Source: CBDFHJ01 sp965247635 (GTDB lineage: Bacteria; Chloroflexota; Dehalococcoidia; Lucifugimonadales; Australimonadaceae). From it: a stretch of 64,000 nt of DNA. The notes under the pieces are model-generated. The model saw only the letters and a program-made list of their open reading frames with translations. It had not been told where the DNA came from and did not search any database. This document shows, piece after piece, positions 7,831-16,344 of this stretch. A program made the position numbers and the translations under genes. The stretch spans positions 62,001 through 126,000 of the forward strand of contig CBDFHJ010000009.1 of NCBI GenBank assembly GCA_965247635.1, read 5' to 3'. The first letter of the stretch is position 1. Each line of letters begins with the position of its first letter.

Positions 7831-8811
7831 TCACATGATGATGACGATTTTTCCCTGGACGTGTCCTTCTCCAAAATACCGGAAAGCCTCAGGAACCTCA
7901 CTTAACGGGTAGCTTCTATCTATTACAGGTACTACTTTGCCGGCCTCAAAAAGCTCCAGAATAAAAGCCAAACCCTCGTTTGGCTTCGCCACCGCGGCAC
8001 CCATTTTCTTACTGCTGGTCATTGAAATCCACCGTCCGAGGAACACAGTTTGGAAAAATCGAGCCGTGGAACCTCCGATCACGCCATATGCTCCCCTGGG
8101 ATTTAAAGCACGCTTGTAATCGAAAGTCGAACGATATGCCGCAACATCAATAATCAGGTCATAACGCTGACCATTTTTGGTGAAATCTTCTTGAGTGTAA
8201 TCAATGACAGGGTCAGCACCAATCGAGCGCACCATGTCCAATTTCCTCGTACTGTCCACGCCAGTCACTTCAGCCCCGAATGATTTGGCAATCTGCACCG
8301 CAAACGTACCCACACCACCACCTGCACCATTAATTAAAACCTTTTGCCCAGGCTGAATCTGTCTTTTGTAGCGAGGACCTCCCAGGGCGAGGGCTGCCGC
8401 TTGAGGTACAGCCGCTGCTTCCTCGAATGTCATACTGGCCGGTTTTAACATCATTGTATTTTCACGAGCACATACATACTGGGCAAAACCGCCCCAGCCA
8501 AGCGAGACGAAGCGCCAATTTAGTTCCCCGAACACCTCATCGCCTGGCTGAAACTGCGTTACGTTTCTGCCAACCAATTCAACCCGCCCAGCTATGTCAG
8601 TTCCTAGTATCTTGTGTCTTGGTTTTAGAAGCCCCCCGCCCATTAGGCGGACCAAGAACGGCGTACCTCTCAGCAGATTCCAGTCCCATGAATTCACGGA
8701 TGCCGCATGAGCTTTGACCAACACTTCATCGTCCCTAGGGGTCGGCTTTTGGACCTCTTCAAGTTTAAGAACATCAGGTAAGCCGTACTTGTGGTAGACG
8801 ATCGCTTTCAT
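7831..8811 (-). CDS. MDR-superfamily NAD(P)-dependent oxidoreductase (quinone oxidoreductase-like)
   Basis: Medium-chain dehydrogenase/reductase, 326 residues, lacking the catalytic-zinc Cys of true alcohol dehydrogenases. The N-terminal GroES-like half starts MKAIVYHKYGLPDVLKLEEV. The nucleotide-binding motif INGAGGGVGTFAVQIAK is near residue 150 and the C-terminus GEGHVQGKIVIIM is standard. Likely reduces a quinone, enone or similar small carbonyl substrate. Its base composition is visibly more AT-rich than the flanking genes, and a 75-bp repeat occurs on each side, which suggests later acquisition. Function within the catabolic cluster is unproven. Confidence 0.85.
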   Translation of the reverse strand: MKAIVYHKYGLPDVLKLEEVQKPTPRDDEVLVKAHAASVNSWDWNLLRGTPFLVRLMGGGLLKPRHKILGTDIAGRVELVGRNVTQFQPGDEVFGELNWRFVSLGWGGFAQYVCARENTMMLKPASMTFEEAAAVPQAAALALGGPRYKRQIQPGQKVLINGAGGGVGTFAVQIAKSFGAEVTGVDSTRKLDMVRSIGADPVIDYTQEDFTKNGQRYDLIIDVAAYRSTFDYKRALNPRGAYGVIGGSTARFFQTVFLGRWISMTSSKKMGAAVAKPNEGLAFILELFEAGKVVPVIDRSYPLSEVPEAFRYFGEGHVQGKIVIIM

Positions 8812-8952
8812 CGGATCTTCCTGAGCCGTCGCGGGTTGGGTAGAAGGTAGCTGTCTGGTCTGACCCCGCGCAAGACCCGCCCATAACCGGCATTATCGAG
8901 CGCCCAGACGTAAGATCTGAGTTCGGGTGTTGCGTCGACCGCTTGAACCCGT

Positions 8953-9027
8953 CGTCCACACCTTACGTGACGCACGCGTATCAGCGTGAGCGTGCAACGG
9001 CAGCGCGGCGTGACCTCGCTCCAGCAC
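8953..9027. repeat. 75-bp direct repeat, copy B
   Basis: Matches copy A at 7498-7572 at 64 of 75 positions. It overlaps the last codons of LigB-like paralogue 2, so the basic tail of that protein (ARSRRAAVARSR) is encoded by the repeat. Confidence 0.7.
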
Positions 9028-10003
9028 CACTCGCCCTACGGGGCGCGCTGGCTGGAGCAGCCCCCGGCGCTTCCCAGTAGGCGAAGGCCGTGCCAACGGT
9101 GGCGTGGCTGAAGGGGATATAGTCCACTACCGTCGCCTTGGCGCCCGCAGTCTCCATGGCCGCGCCCGCGACCAGCCACGTGCGAATCTCCCGCGTGGCG
9201 CCGCGCAAAATGTCGGAGTCGTAGTCCCATAGGGTCTTCAGCGTCTCCGACTTTCCGCGCCGTAGGTAGCTCAGGACCCAATCATCGAGGACGTCGTCGA
9301 TCCAGCCCGCCACGTAGCCCCGGGGGTGGCCAGATAGACCGCCGCTGGCCAGGATGGCGATCCGTTCCGGCCGCTCCTCCATCGCGACGCCGATGGCCCG
9401 TCCCAACGGCACCAGGCGGTGGCCGGTGATGGCCGGGTCGACGTGCGCGTTGAGGTGGACAGGAATGATGGGAATGTTCAGCTTGGGCACCAGCTTCAGC
9501 ACTGGGTCCGTGAGCGTATGCCCAACCCCACCCACCGGATCGCCGAGCGGGTTGAACATTCCCCGGCTCTGGTTGGCGTCGAAGCCACCCCATATCAGCT
9601 CTCGCCCCAACCAGTCGCTTAGCTCTTCGTGGCAAGGGATGGTAATCCTTGCGGACTCCGACTCCTCCTCGCCCAGGTCGGTGTAGCGGGTCGAGCCCCA
9701 GATCTCGGTCCCCGAATGAATGTGGATCTGCGGCGTGTGTGACTCGTTGAACATCCGCTGATGGTCACACGCCAGCACGATGAGTGCGTCAGGACGGTAC
9801 GCCTCCAGCCGGCGGCGCAGGTCTCGGAACGCAGCCTCTATCCGCCGCGCGTACCCATTCATGACCTGAGGCGTCTCCTCCTCGGTCGCCCGCACGGGCT
9901 GCGGTACTGAGCCCACGAGCAGTTTATTGATAGCCTCCCACTGCGCCCGCGGACGGTAAAGCACAGGGGAGTGAGAAGCGGCGAGTCCCAGTCCCAGCGG
10001 CAT
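8981..10003 (-). CDS. LigB-type extradiol dioxygenase-like protein (paralogue 2)
   Basis: Second class III extradiol dioxygenase-fold protein, 340 residues. The N-terminus LGLAASHSPVLYRP holds the first metal-ligand His near residue 10; ACDHQRMF near 78 keeps the Asp-His motif lost in paralogue 1; and ILASGGLSGHPRGY near 210 holds the catalytic region. The C-terminal 25 or so residues are an Ala/Arg-rich tail read through a 75-bp repeat and are probably not part of the fold. A GAGGAGGGAG ribosome site precedes ATG 10003. The two dioxygenases share overall design (for example EIWGS/DIWGT) and are ancient paralogues rather than a recent duplication. Confidence 0.8.
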   Translation of the reverse strand: MPLGLGLAASHSPVLYRPRAQWEAINKLLVGSVPQPVRATEEETPQVMNGYARRIEAAFRDLRRRLEAYRPDALIVLACDHQRMFNESHTPQIHIHSGTEIWGSTRYTDLGEEESESARITIPCHEELSDWLGRELIWGGFDANQSRGMFNPLGDPVGGVGHTLTDPVLKLVPKLNIPIIPVHLNAHVDPAITGHRLVPLGRAIGVAMEERPERIAILASGGLSGHPRGYVAGWIDDVLDDWVLSYLRRGKSETLKTLWDYDSDILRGATREIRTWLVAGAAMETAGAKATVVDYIPFSHATVGTAFAYWEAPGAAPASAPRRASGAGARSRRAAVARSR

Positions 10004-10130
10004 ATCTCCCTCCTCACATTCGTTGGATTATCTACCTAGCGCCTAGGCGCCACGGATGCTTCATGGGGCGATACTCCGTGACGGACAGCACATTACGCCT
10101 GAGCGGTTTCGCCGTCAACGGCAGCCGGAA

Positions 10131-10139
10131 TGCTACAAT
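10131..10139 (+). promoter_or_regulatory. Extended -10 promoter, TGCTACAAT
   Basis: A TGn-TACAAT extended -10 element with no good -35. The same TGCTATAAT-type signal precedes prs and dapB here. It overlaps the upstream ATG at 10130, which argues that translation of the next gene starts at GTG 10172 instead. Confidence 0.55.
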
Positions 10140-10171
10140 CAGTCCAGCCCAATACGGGGACCGAGGCATCA

Positions 10172-11227
10172 GTGACTGACGACGAGCTTCAGGAAGTTGA
10201 AAAGGCCGCCGCCGAGCTGGCTCGAAAGGCCGGCGGGCTCTTGATGGGGTACTTCGACAAGCCCCTGGAAGTCACCTACAAGTCGCCCAATAACCGCAGC
10301 CCCGTGACGAACGCCGACAGGGCCAGCGACGATTACCTGCGAGGCGAGATCCTGCGCCGCTTCCCCGACCACACGGTGCTCTCGGAGGAAGCGTCCGACG
10401 ACAGTGACGTACGGTCGCGGGTGACGTGGGTGGTGGACCCCCTGGACGGCACGAATAACTTCATGAACGGACTGCCTATCTTCGGGGTCTCGATTGGGGT
10501 GATTGAGGACGCCCGGCCCGTGGTAGGGGCCATCTTCCTACCGTCCATCCACGCCCCAGAGGGCAACGTTTTCCACGCCCGCCTGAACGGCGGCGCCAAG
10601 CGAGATGGCGTGCCCCTGGCCCTGAAGAGCAGCGGGACTCCCGGTAACAACCTGCTGGCGGCGTTGCCCGCCTACTTTTGGCGGATGTACGGTGTTCGGC
10701 CACCGCTTCGGGGAAACCTGGGGGAGGTGCGGAGCACCGGTAGCATTGCCTTCGAGCTGGCAATGGTCAGTCAAGGGGTGTTCCAGTACGCGCTTTTCAA
10801 CGGTCCTAAGCTGTGGGATGTGGCCGGGGGCATCGTTCTGGTGCGCGAAGCTGGTGGCTCGGTGTTGGTCCGGCAAGGCAGGACACGGAGCTGGCATGAG
10901 CTAGAGCGGTTCCAGGTCCCCCAAGCGTCGGACCTCCCAACCCACGGCGAGCTTCGCGACTGGCGGGCGACCCTGGTGCTGGGGCCCCCGGAGGCGGCCT
11001 CGTTCGTCGCCGCGGGGCTGCAACCGCGCACGTACCGGTTCAGGCGTCTTTGGCGACGGGTAAGGCGCTCTTTTCAGCGGTCCACGCCGGCAGCGCAAGC
11101 GGGCGCGGGGCAAGGCCCAACCACCGACGCAACGGCCTCTGGAGACGGCCGGGGACCAGACGCGGCGGCAGCACCCCCGCCAACTGCTCCCCCAGATGCG
11201 GGAGCACGGAGCGAGCGCTCAAGCTAG
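10172..11227 (+). CDS. Inositol monophosphatase family phosphatase
   Basis: Mg-dependent lithium-sensitive phosphatase fold. Metal-site motifs are present: LSEEASDD near residue 70, WVVDPLDGTNNF near 87-98, and GPKLWDVAGGIVLVREAGG near 210. These fit the IMPase/SuhB/HisN group; the substrate is undetermined. I prefer GTG 10172, with GGGGACCGAGG just upstream, over ATG 10130, which lies inside a promoter-like -10; the alternative adds 14 residues. The last 80 or so residues are Arg-rich then Ala/Pro/Thr-rich and low-complexity, an unusual extension for the family. It converges with the SCO1664-type gene, overlapping its end by four bases. Confidence 0.83.
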   Translation: MTDDELQEVEKAAAELARKAGGLLMGYFDKPLEVTYKSPNNRSPVTNADRASDDYLRGEILRRFPDHTVLSEEASDDSDVRSRVTWVVDPLDGTNNFMNGLPIFGVSIGVIEDARPVVGAIFLPSIHAPEGNVFHARLNGGAKRDGVPLALKSSGTPGNNLLAALPAYFWRMYGVRPPLRGNLGEVRSTGSIAFELAMVSQGVFQYALFNGPKLWDVAGGIVLVREAGGSVLVRQGRTRSWHELERFQVPQASDLPTHGELRDWRATLVLGPPEAASFVAAGLQPRTYRFRRLWRRVRRSFQRSTPAAQAGAGQGPTTDATASGDGRGPDAAAAPPPTAPPDAGARSERSS

Positions 11228-12009
11228 AACCACGGCCACGGAAGGTCGCGGCGCGAGCGGGGCTCGGGCATGACCGGCTCGCTGAGCAGCGCCTCGACCC
11301 GCCGCGAGAGGGCTTGGACCTCCTCGGACGACGTCCACTCCTCCAGTTCGGCAACGGCTTCGGAACCGGCGGTGGCCAGCTCAGCAGCGAAGCCGCGCAG
11401 GTCTTCCAAAAGCGGTGCCGGCACTCGCTGACCGCTGAAGTCCCAGATGACGGTGCGGAGCTTCGGGGCCACGTGGAAGGTGAGGCCGTGATCGATGCCC
11501 CATATGCCTCCCGTCTGGGCCTCGAAGCAGTGGCCGGCCTTGCGGTCGGCGTTGTTGACGACTATGTCGAACACAGCCATTCGCAGCGTCTCCGCCGGGT
11601 ACTCCTCGCGCACCACGAAGTAGTTCGACTCCGCCAACGGGGGCACGTAGAGCTGGAGCGACCCTATCCCCAGCTCACCCATCCGCTGGACCGTGGGCGG
11701 CACCATGGACCAGCCAAGCCGCTGGCTCGCCGCGTAGGTAGCGCACTCGCGGCGGTACAAGGTCCCGGTAGGGAAGTCCCACAGTGGGGCCTCGCCCGTC
11801 TGCGGTTTGTAGATGCCGTACCCGTGCTCGTTATCCCTGCACAGTTCCACCAGGAAGGTGTAGTTAGAGGCATTGGGCATCAGCCAGCCCTGGAGTATCT
11901 CGGCATCGGTGAGGAAAGGCGCGGCATTGGGGTCGTTCGGGGTTACGTCGTTGGGTCCCAGCTCCCTAGGCAACCTGTCGGTGAGCCGGAAGCGTCGCTC
12001 GTGTGACAT
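11224..12009 (-). CDS. SCO1664-family (PI3/4-kinase-like) protein
   Basis: Member of the SCO1664 family, a kinase-like fold of unknown function best known from actinobacteria. The 261-residue product has the family landmarks YGIYKPQTGEAPLWDFP near residue 63, VFDIVVNNADRKAGHCF near 144, and GIWGIDHGLTFH near 166, which resemble the catalytic NxDR and metal DxG-like motifs of lipid-kinase-like folds. It lies next to a DUF3090 gene in the same orientation. That pair is a recurrent neighbourhood and implies a shared pathway. The phosphomutase-like third partner often found with them is not here. Confidence 0.78.
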   Translation of the reverse strand: MSHERRFRLTDRLPRELGPNDVTPNDPNAAPFLTDAEILQGWLMPNASNYTFLVELCRDNEHGYGIYKPQTGEAPLWDFPTGTLYRRECATYAASQRLGWSMVPPTVQRMGELGIGSLQLYVPPLAESNYFVVREEYPAETLRMAVFDIVVNNADRKAGHCFEAQTGGIWGIDHGLTFHVAPKLRTVIWDFSGQRVPAPLLEDLRGFAAELATAGSEAVAELEEWTSSEEVQALSRRVEALLSEPVMPEPRSRRDLPWPWF

Positions 12010-12073
12010 GGCGGTGCGCCCTCTTGGTAGGACTCGAGCTTGGGTTGCCCCCTAAAAGGGCCGGTGAAGCGTG

Positions 12074-12607
12074 CTAGACCTCGATGTGGACATGGCCATT
12101 GGAGCGGGGGCAGACGTGCGTCTCCCCTTCGTTCATGGCGGCCCCGCAGAGAGGACAGCGGGGACGGCCGCTGGCGCATACGGCCAAGGCCTCATCCGCA
12201 AGGCGGTCTAGCTGGTCCGCCCTAACGCGCAGGGCCAGGTCTGGAGTATCGTCCGACTCCTCGCCCTCCTCCTCTTCCTCCGTATTGGCCAGCAACAGGT
12301 ATATCCCGCTCTCTTCGTCATGGGCCAGGGCCATGCGGGAGGCCTTGAACTCGTGGTCTACCGACACGTCTCCCGCCGGACTCGCCGGTCCGCTGATGGG
12401 CTCCGCGAGCTCCTTTTCCATGAGTCGCTTGATAGCCATGGCCAGCTCGTACAGGTGCTCCTTCTCCAGCCACAGAAGGACCGTGCCACGGTCGGCGTCG
12501 GCGTGGAGCCGAAAATAGCGATTTCCCGGGCGTCCGACCGACTCCGCACGGATGGTCTTGCACATGCCAAGGTCGTTCTTGGCAAACTCTCGAGGGTCTG
12601 GGCGCAT
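12074..12607 (-). CDS. DUF3090 family protein
   Basis: A 177-residue protein of the DUF3090 family, function unknown. The N-terminal half has the usual segment GRPGNRYFRLHADADRG near residues 25-41, followed by LWLEKEHLYELAMAIKRLM. An acidic linker of about 10 residues (EEEEEGEESDD) is near 111. The C-terminus carries a small zinc-ribbon-like motif CPLCGAAM, then HVCPRSNGH. It is immediately upstream of the SCO1664-type gene on the same strand, and the conserved pairing is the best clue to a joint function. Confidence 0.8.
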   Translation of the reverse strand: MRPDPREFAKNDLGMCKTIRAESVGRPGNRYFRLHADADRGTVLLWLEKEHLYELAMAIKRLMEKELAEPISGPASPAGDVSVDHEFKASRMALAHDEESGIYLLLANTEEEEEGEESDDTPDLALRVRADQLDRLADEALAVCASGRPRCPLCGAAMNEGETHVCPRSNGHVHIEV

Positions 12608-12661
12608 AGGGCCTCTTTTGGGGCAGTTAGGTTTGGCGCGCGAATGGGGAGAAGGTGCCCC

Positions 12662-13612
12662 CTACGTCTCGAACATGGCACCCACGGAGAGCCCGCTGTG
12701 GATGCGGTGGATGGCCTCGCCAAGGATATCGGCGATGGAGATGACGGTGATCTTGCCGTTGTGCTTCTTCGGCAACACGGGAACGCTGTCGGTCAGCACC
12801 AACTCTTCGATGGGACCGTTGACGATCTGGCTGGCGGCGTCGCCCGAGAGCACGCCGTGGGTGCAGCAGGCGTACACCTCGGTGGCCCCAGCCTCCCTCA
12901 GGGCGACGGCGGCGCTCAGCATGGACCCACCGGTGTCTACCTCGTCGTCCATGAGTATGGCGGGGTGGCCATGCACATCACCGATGATGTTGAGCAGCTC
13001 CGTGCTATCGTCGTTGCCCACGCGCCGCTTTTCCACGATGGCCAAGGGCACGCCGAGCCGTTCCGCGAAGTCGCGGGCACGTTTGCTGATGCCTATGTCG
13101 ACGGCCACCACCACCGGGTCGGCAAGCCGCTTCTCCTGGAAGTACCGCGCTAAGATGGGAAGGGCCGTCAGCTCGTCGACCGGAACGTCAAAGAAACCCT
13201 GGATCTGCCCGGCGTGCAGGTCCATCGTGAGCACGCGGTCGGTCCCTGCCACGCTCAGCAGGTCTGCCACGAGCCGAGCCGTGATAGGCACTCGCGGCTG
13301 GTCCTTCTTGTCCGTGCGGCCGTACCCGTAGTAGGGGACCACCGCCGTGATACGGCCAGCCGACGCCCGTTTCGCGGCGTCGATCAGGATGAGCATCTCC
13401 ATGATGTGGTCGTTGACGGGAGTGGAGAAGGACTGTACCAGAAATACGTCCCGCTGCCGGACGTTCTCCAAGAACCGGACGAAGGTGTTATCGTTGGCGA
13501 ACTTGAACACCTCCACCCTGCCTGGAGCCACGCCCAAGTACCCGCAGATGTCCCCTGCGAGCTGCTGGTTGGAGTTACCGCTGAAGACCTTCAGTTCCTC
13601 GTAGAGCGGCAT
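12662..13612 (-). CDS. prs: Ribose-phosphate pyrophosphokinase
   Basis: Makes PRPP from ribose 5-phosphate and ATP, feeding purine, pyrimidine, histidine, tryptophan and NAD synthesis. The ATP-binding flexible loop region VVPYYGYGRTDKK is near residue 91, DLHAGQIQGFF near 126-136, and the PRPP-binding loop appears as AILMDDEVDTGGSM near 211. The Asp-rich loop usually reads VDDMIDTGGT, so DDEVDTGGS is a slight variant. ATG 13612 is favoured, with GGTGA eight bases upstream; a GTG at 13627 would add five residues. purM lies upstream on the same strand, with an extended -10 promoter between them. Confidence 0.94.
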   Translation of the reverse strand: MPLYEELKVFSGNSNQQLAGDICGYLGVAPGRVEVFKFANDNTFVRFLENVRQRDVFLVQSFSTPVNDHIMEMLILIDAAKRASAGRITAVVPYYGYGRTDKKDQPRVPITARLVADLLSVAGTDRVLTMDLHAGQIQGFFDVPVDELTALPILARYFQEKRLADPVVVAVDIGISKRARDFAERLGVPLAIVEKRRVGNDDSTELLNIIGDVHGHPAILMDDEVDTGGSMLSAAVALREAGATEVYACCTHGVLSGDAASQIVNGPIEELVLTDSVPVLPKKHNGKITVISIADILGEAIHRIHSGLSVGAMFET

Positions 13613-13652
13613 TGCCTGCTTCACCACTCATTAGGCTGCTGACAGCGTGAAA

Positions 13653-13661
13653 ATTATAGCA
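13653..13661 (-). promoter_or_regulatory. prs: Extended -10 promoter for prs, TGCTATAAT
   Basis: A perfect TGn-TATAAT on the minus strand, giving an expected start near 13646 and a leader of about 35 bases before ATG 13612. No convincing -35 is seen, as expected for an extended -10 site. Confidence 0.65.
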
Positions 13662-13730
13662 TCCGACGTAAGGGTTTTCCCACCTCCAGGCACCGGCTTT
13701 GAGGCCGTTATGCCCTCGGCGATATGTCGC

Positions 13731-14828
13731 CTACGAGGCGAAGGCCCCGTCTTGGCCCACGAGTCCCCACTCGGCGATCTCCACCCGCCGCCGGGAGTCG
13801 TCCACCACGTGGCCGATGACGTGAGCGCTGCCGCCCGCGCCGGCCACGGCTGCCACGGCGCTATCTGCGTCTCGTGAGTCCACAACGGCGCAGAAGCCCA
13901 CGCCCATATTGAATACGCGGAACATCTCCGCCGGCGCCACGCCACCTTCGGACTGAATTGCCTGGAACACCGGTGGGAGCGGCGGCAGCGACGTAATGCG
14001 ATAGCCCACGTCGGCGTGCAGCCGCGCCAGGTTCAGCAAGCCATTGCCGCTGATGTGGACCAGCCCATGCACGCGCACATCGCCGCGGAGCAAGGCGGCC
14101 ACCTCCGCCGCGTAGATGGCGGTGGGCCGGAGCAGCTCTTCCCCCACCGTGCGGGCGCACTCGCTGAGGTAGCGGTCTATCCCCTGCCCGCCCTCGCCGA
14201 GCAGCACCCCGCGGGCGAGGGTTAGGCCGTTGCTGTGGATGCCATTGCTGGCCAGCCCCAGAACAGCGTCACCGGAACGGACGGCGCTGCCGGTTATGGG
14301 CTCTCGCCCGTCCAACACGCCCAGGGCTGTGCCGGCGATGTCGAAGGCATAGCCGTCTCGCGGTCCGACCAGCGTGTCCGGGTGCTGGGAGAGCTCGCCG
14401 CCCACCACGGCGATACGGGCCTGGCCCGCGCCATCGTGCAGGCCCTTGCCCAGCTGCTCCAGCAGGTCGGCGTGGGGAAACTGGCAGCTGATATAGTCCA
14501 CCAGCGCCACCGGCTCAGCGCCGACGCAAAGGATGTCGTTGACGTTGACCGCTACGCAGTCCACGCCGATGGACTCATAGCGGCCGACGAGTTGGGCCAC
14601 CACCGCCTTGGAGCCCACGCCGTCGGTGGAGACGGCCAGGGCGAGACGGTCGGTCAAACGCAGCACGCTGGCGAAGAAACCGATGGGCACCAGCGGCTCG
14701 CCCACACCCTCGCGATACTCAAGGGTCTGCCTCACCCATTGAAGCAGGCCCGAGAGTCCATCGGCCGCGGCGCCGGTATCGACGCCGGCGGCGGCGTAGC
14801 TGCTGGGGTTCGTGGGCTCGGTGGTCAC
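13731..14828 (-). CDS. purM: Phosphoribosylformylglycinamidine cyclo-ligase (AIR synthetase)
   Basis: Converts FGAM to AIR with ATP in purine synthesis. The 365-residue protein begins with the family signature SSYAAAGVDTGAA and has the ATP-binding segments STDGVGSKAVVAQ near residue 66, DCVAVNVNDILCVGAEPVA near 89-107, and GLASNGIHSNGLTLAR near 190. HISGNGLLNLAR near 260 corresponds to the conserved HITGGG segment. The start is GTG 14828, a few bases after GGAG. It lies upstream of prs in the same direction with about 120 bases between, and prs has its own promoter. Confidence 0.93.
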   Translation of the reverse strand: MTTEPTNPSSYAAAGVDTGAAADGLSGLLQWVRQTLEYREGVGEPLVPIGFFASVLRLTDRLALAVSTDGVGSKAVVAQLVGRYESIGVDCVAVNVNDILCVGAEPVALVDYISCQFPHADLLEQLGKGLHDGAGQARIAVVGGELSQHPDTLVGPRDGYAFDIAGTALGVLDGREPITGSAVRSGDAVLGLASNGIHSNGLTLARGVLLGEGGQGIDRYLSECARTVGEELLRPTAIYAAEVAALLRGDVRVHGLVHISGNGLLNLARLHADVGYRITSLPPLPPVFQAIQSEGGVAPAEMFRVFNMGVGFCAVVDSRDADSAVAAVAGAGGSAHVIGHVVDDSRRRVEIAEWGLVGQDGAFAS

Positions 14829-14978
14829 GCTCCAGAGTCCTGGTTCAAGCTTTTCATGCGCTGGTCACGGCCCATTCTCGGGCAGCCCTACCAAAATGGC
14901 AAACGGGGCCCTTGCCAGCGGACGGAGAGGTCCCGATGTTGAGTCGACCACGGACGGCGTCGGTGGGTTCCTGGCATC

Positions 14979-15857
14979 CTAGGAAGGCGGGGCTGGAGCC
15001 CATACAGGCGAGGAGTCATTGGCTGAGTTATCGGTGAGGTTGGCCAAGTTGGAGCCGTCGGCGTCCATCACGTAGATTTCGTTGTTATCGTCCCGGTCGG
15101 ACACGAAGACAATCTTGGTCCCGTCCGGCGACCACGCTGGGGATTCATCGTCAGCGGGGTTGTCGGTGAGGTTGGCCAGGTTGGAGCCGTCGGCATCGAT
15201 GACGTAGATTTCGTCGTTGTCGTCCCGGTCGGACACGAAGGCAATCCTGGTCCCATCGGGCGACCACACAGGAGATTTATCGTCCGAGGGGTTGTTGGTG
15301 AGATTGATTACGTTGGAGCCGTCGGCGTTCATGACGTAGATTTCGTCGTTATCGTCCCGGTCTGTGTGGAAGGCAATCTTGGTCCCGTCCGGCGACCACG
15401 CTGGGGATTCATCGTCAGCGGGGTTGTCGGTGAGGTTGGCCAGGTTGGAGCCGTCGGCATCGATGACGTAGATTTCGTCGTTGTCGTCGCGGTCGGACAT
15501 GAAGACGATCTTGCTGCTATCGGGGGACCACACGGCTCCTTCATCGCTGCCAATGCTATTCGTAAGGTTCGTCTGATTGGTGCCATCGGTGTCCATGACG
15601 TAGATTTCGTCGTTATCGTGCCTAGCAGAGTGAAAGGCGATCTTGCTTCCGTCGGGCGACCACACGGGGCCGTCATCGACACCAGTGTCGTTGGTCAAAT
15701 TGGTCAGGTTTGAGCCATCCACGTCTACCCGGTAGATTTCGTAGTTGCCGTCCACGTCAGTGGCGAAGGCGAACTGGACGGGCGCCGGCTCGGACCCGCC
15801 ACAAGCCGCTACTAAGCCTCCAAGGACGACGGCGAAAAGGGCAAGCTGGGTCTTCAT
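14979..15857 (-). CDS. TolB-like beta-propeller lipoprotein with six PD40 repeats
   Basis: Predicted lipoprotein of 292 residues: signal MKTQLALFAVVLGGLVAAC with Cys19 as lipidation site, then six PD40/TolB-type blades. Each unit is about 43 residues, 129 bases, with the pattern DNDEIYVMDADGSN, LTNLTDN, then PxWSPDGTKIAF. Units are so similar that parts of the DNA are identical between repeats (compare 15148-15227 with 15412-15490), evidence of recent internal duplication or homogenisation. Acidic turns (SDRDDNDEI) could bind calcium. It is probably a cell-surface binding or scaffold protein; no enzymatic motif is visible. It stands alone. Confidence 0.85.
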   Translation of the reverse strand: MKTQLALFAVVLGGLVAACGGSEPAPVQFAFATDVDGNYEIYRVDVDGSNLTNLTNDTGVDDGPVWSPDGSKIAFHSARHDNDEIYVMDTDGTNQTNLTNSIGSDEGAVWSPDSSKIVFMSDRDDNDEIYVIDADGSNLANLTDNPADDESPAWSPDGTKIAFHTDRDDNDEIYVMNADGSNVINLTNNPSDDKSPVWSPDGTRIAFVSDRDDNDEIYVIDADGSNLANLTDNPADDESPAWSPDGTKIVFVSDRDDNNEIYVMDADGSNLANLTDNSANDSSPVWAPAPPS

Positions 15858-15993
15858 AGCGGCTGCCTCTGCACAAGGTTGCTGTATCCCAACGAAGAGA
15901 AGGACAGGGACCCGTCGGTATTCATGTCGCAGCTCCGTGCCGCGTTAGCGCCTAATCTAACCCGCGGCGGACTTGTGGTGCCATGGGCTAGGG

Positions 15994-16314
15994 TCACGGT
16001 GTAAACCCCCAGAAGTCGTCCTTATTGTCGCCCCTCAGGGCATAGATGTCGTCGTCCAAGTACACCAACGCACCGCCATCGTCCACATTACCGGGCGTGT
16101 CTTGGAGGCTCGTCCACGTGTTCCCGCTAATGCTGTACCGCCAGAACCGCGTGGTCGTGTCGCCCCGCAGCGCGTACAGATAGTCGCCGCCAGACCAGAC
16201 CAGGCTGCCTCCCTCTTCCACCGTCCCTGGGACGTCGGTCAACGATGTCCACGTGTCCGTGCCCACGGTGTACTTCCAGAAGTCATCCTTGTCGTCCCCC
16301 CGGAAGGCGTACAC
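15994..16314 (-). pseudogene. C-terminal fragment of kelch-like secreted protein, cut by IS copy 1
   Basis: The minus-strand frame reads through kelch-like units (FRGDDKDDFWKY, GGDYLYALRGD, TTRFWRYSISGN) to a stop at 15994. Removing IS copy 1 and one 8-bp duplication (GCGTACAC) rejoins it in frame to the fragment at 17683-18894 at the codons for SGDVYAFRGDD. It therefore is the tail of one interrupted gene. The block is a near duplicate of the block at about 18480-18780 of the same gene. Confidence 0.85.
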
Positions 16315-16344
16315 GAGGTATCTTCAAAAAGTGTGTAAACAGTC

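Noticed and set aside
14979..15857. Regularly spaced repeats resembling a CRISPR array
   Set aside because: Units are about 129 bases, in frame, and encode propeller blades; no short repeat-spacer pattern.
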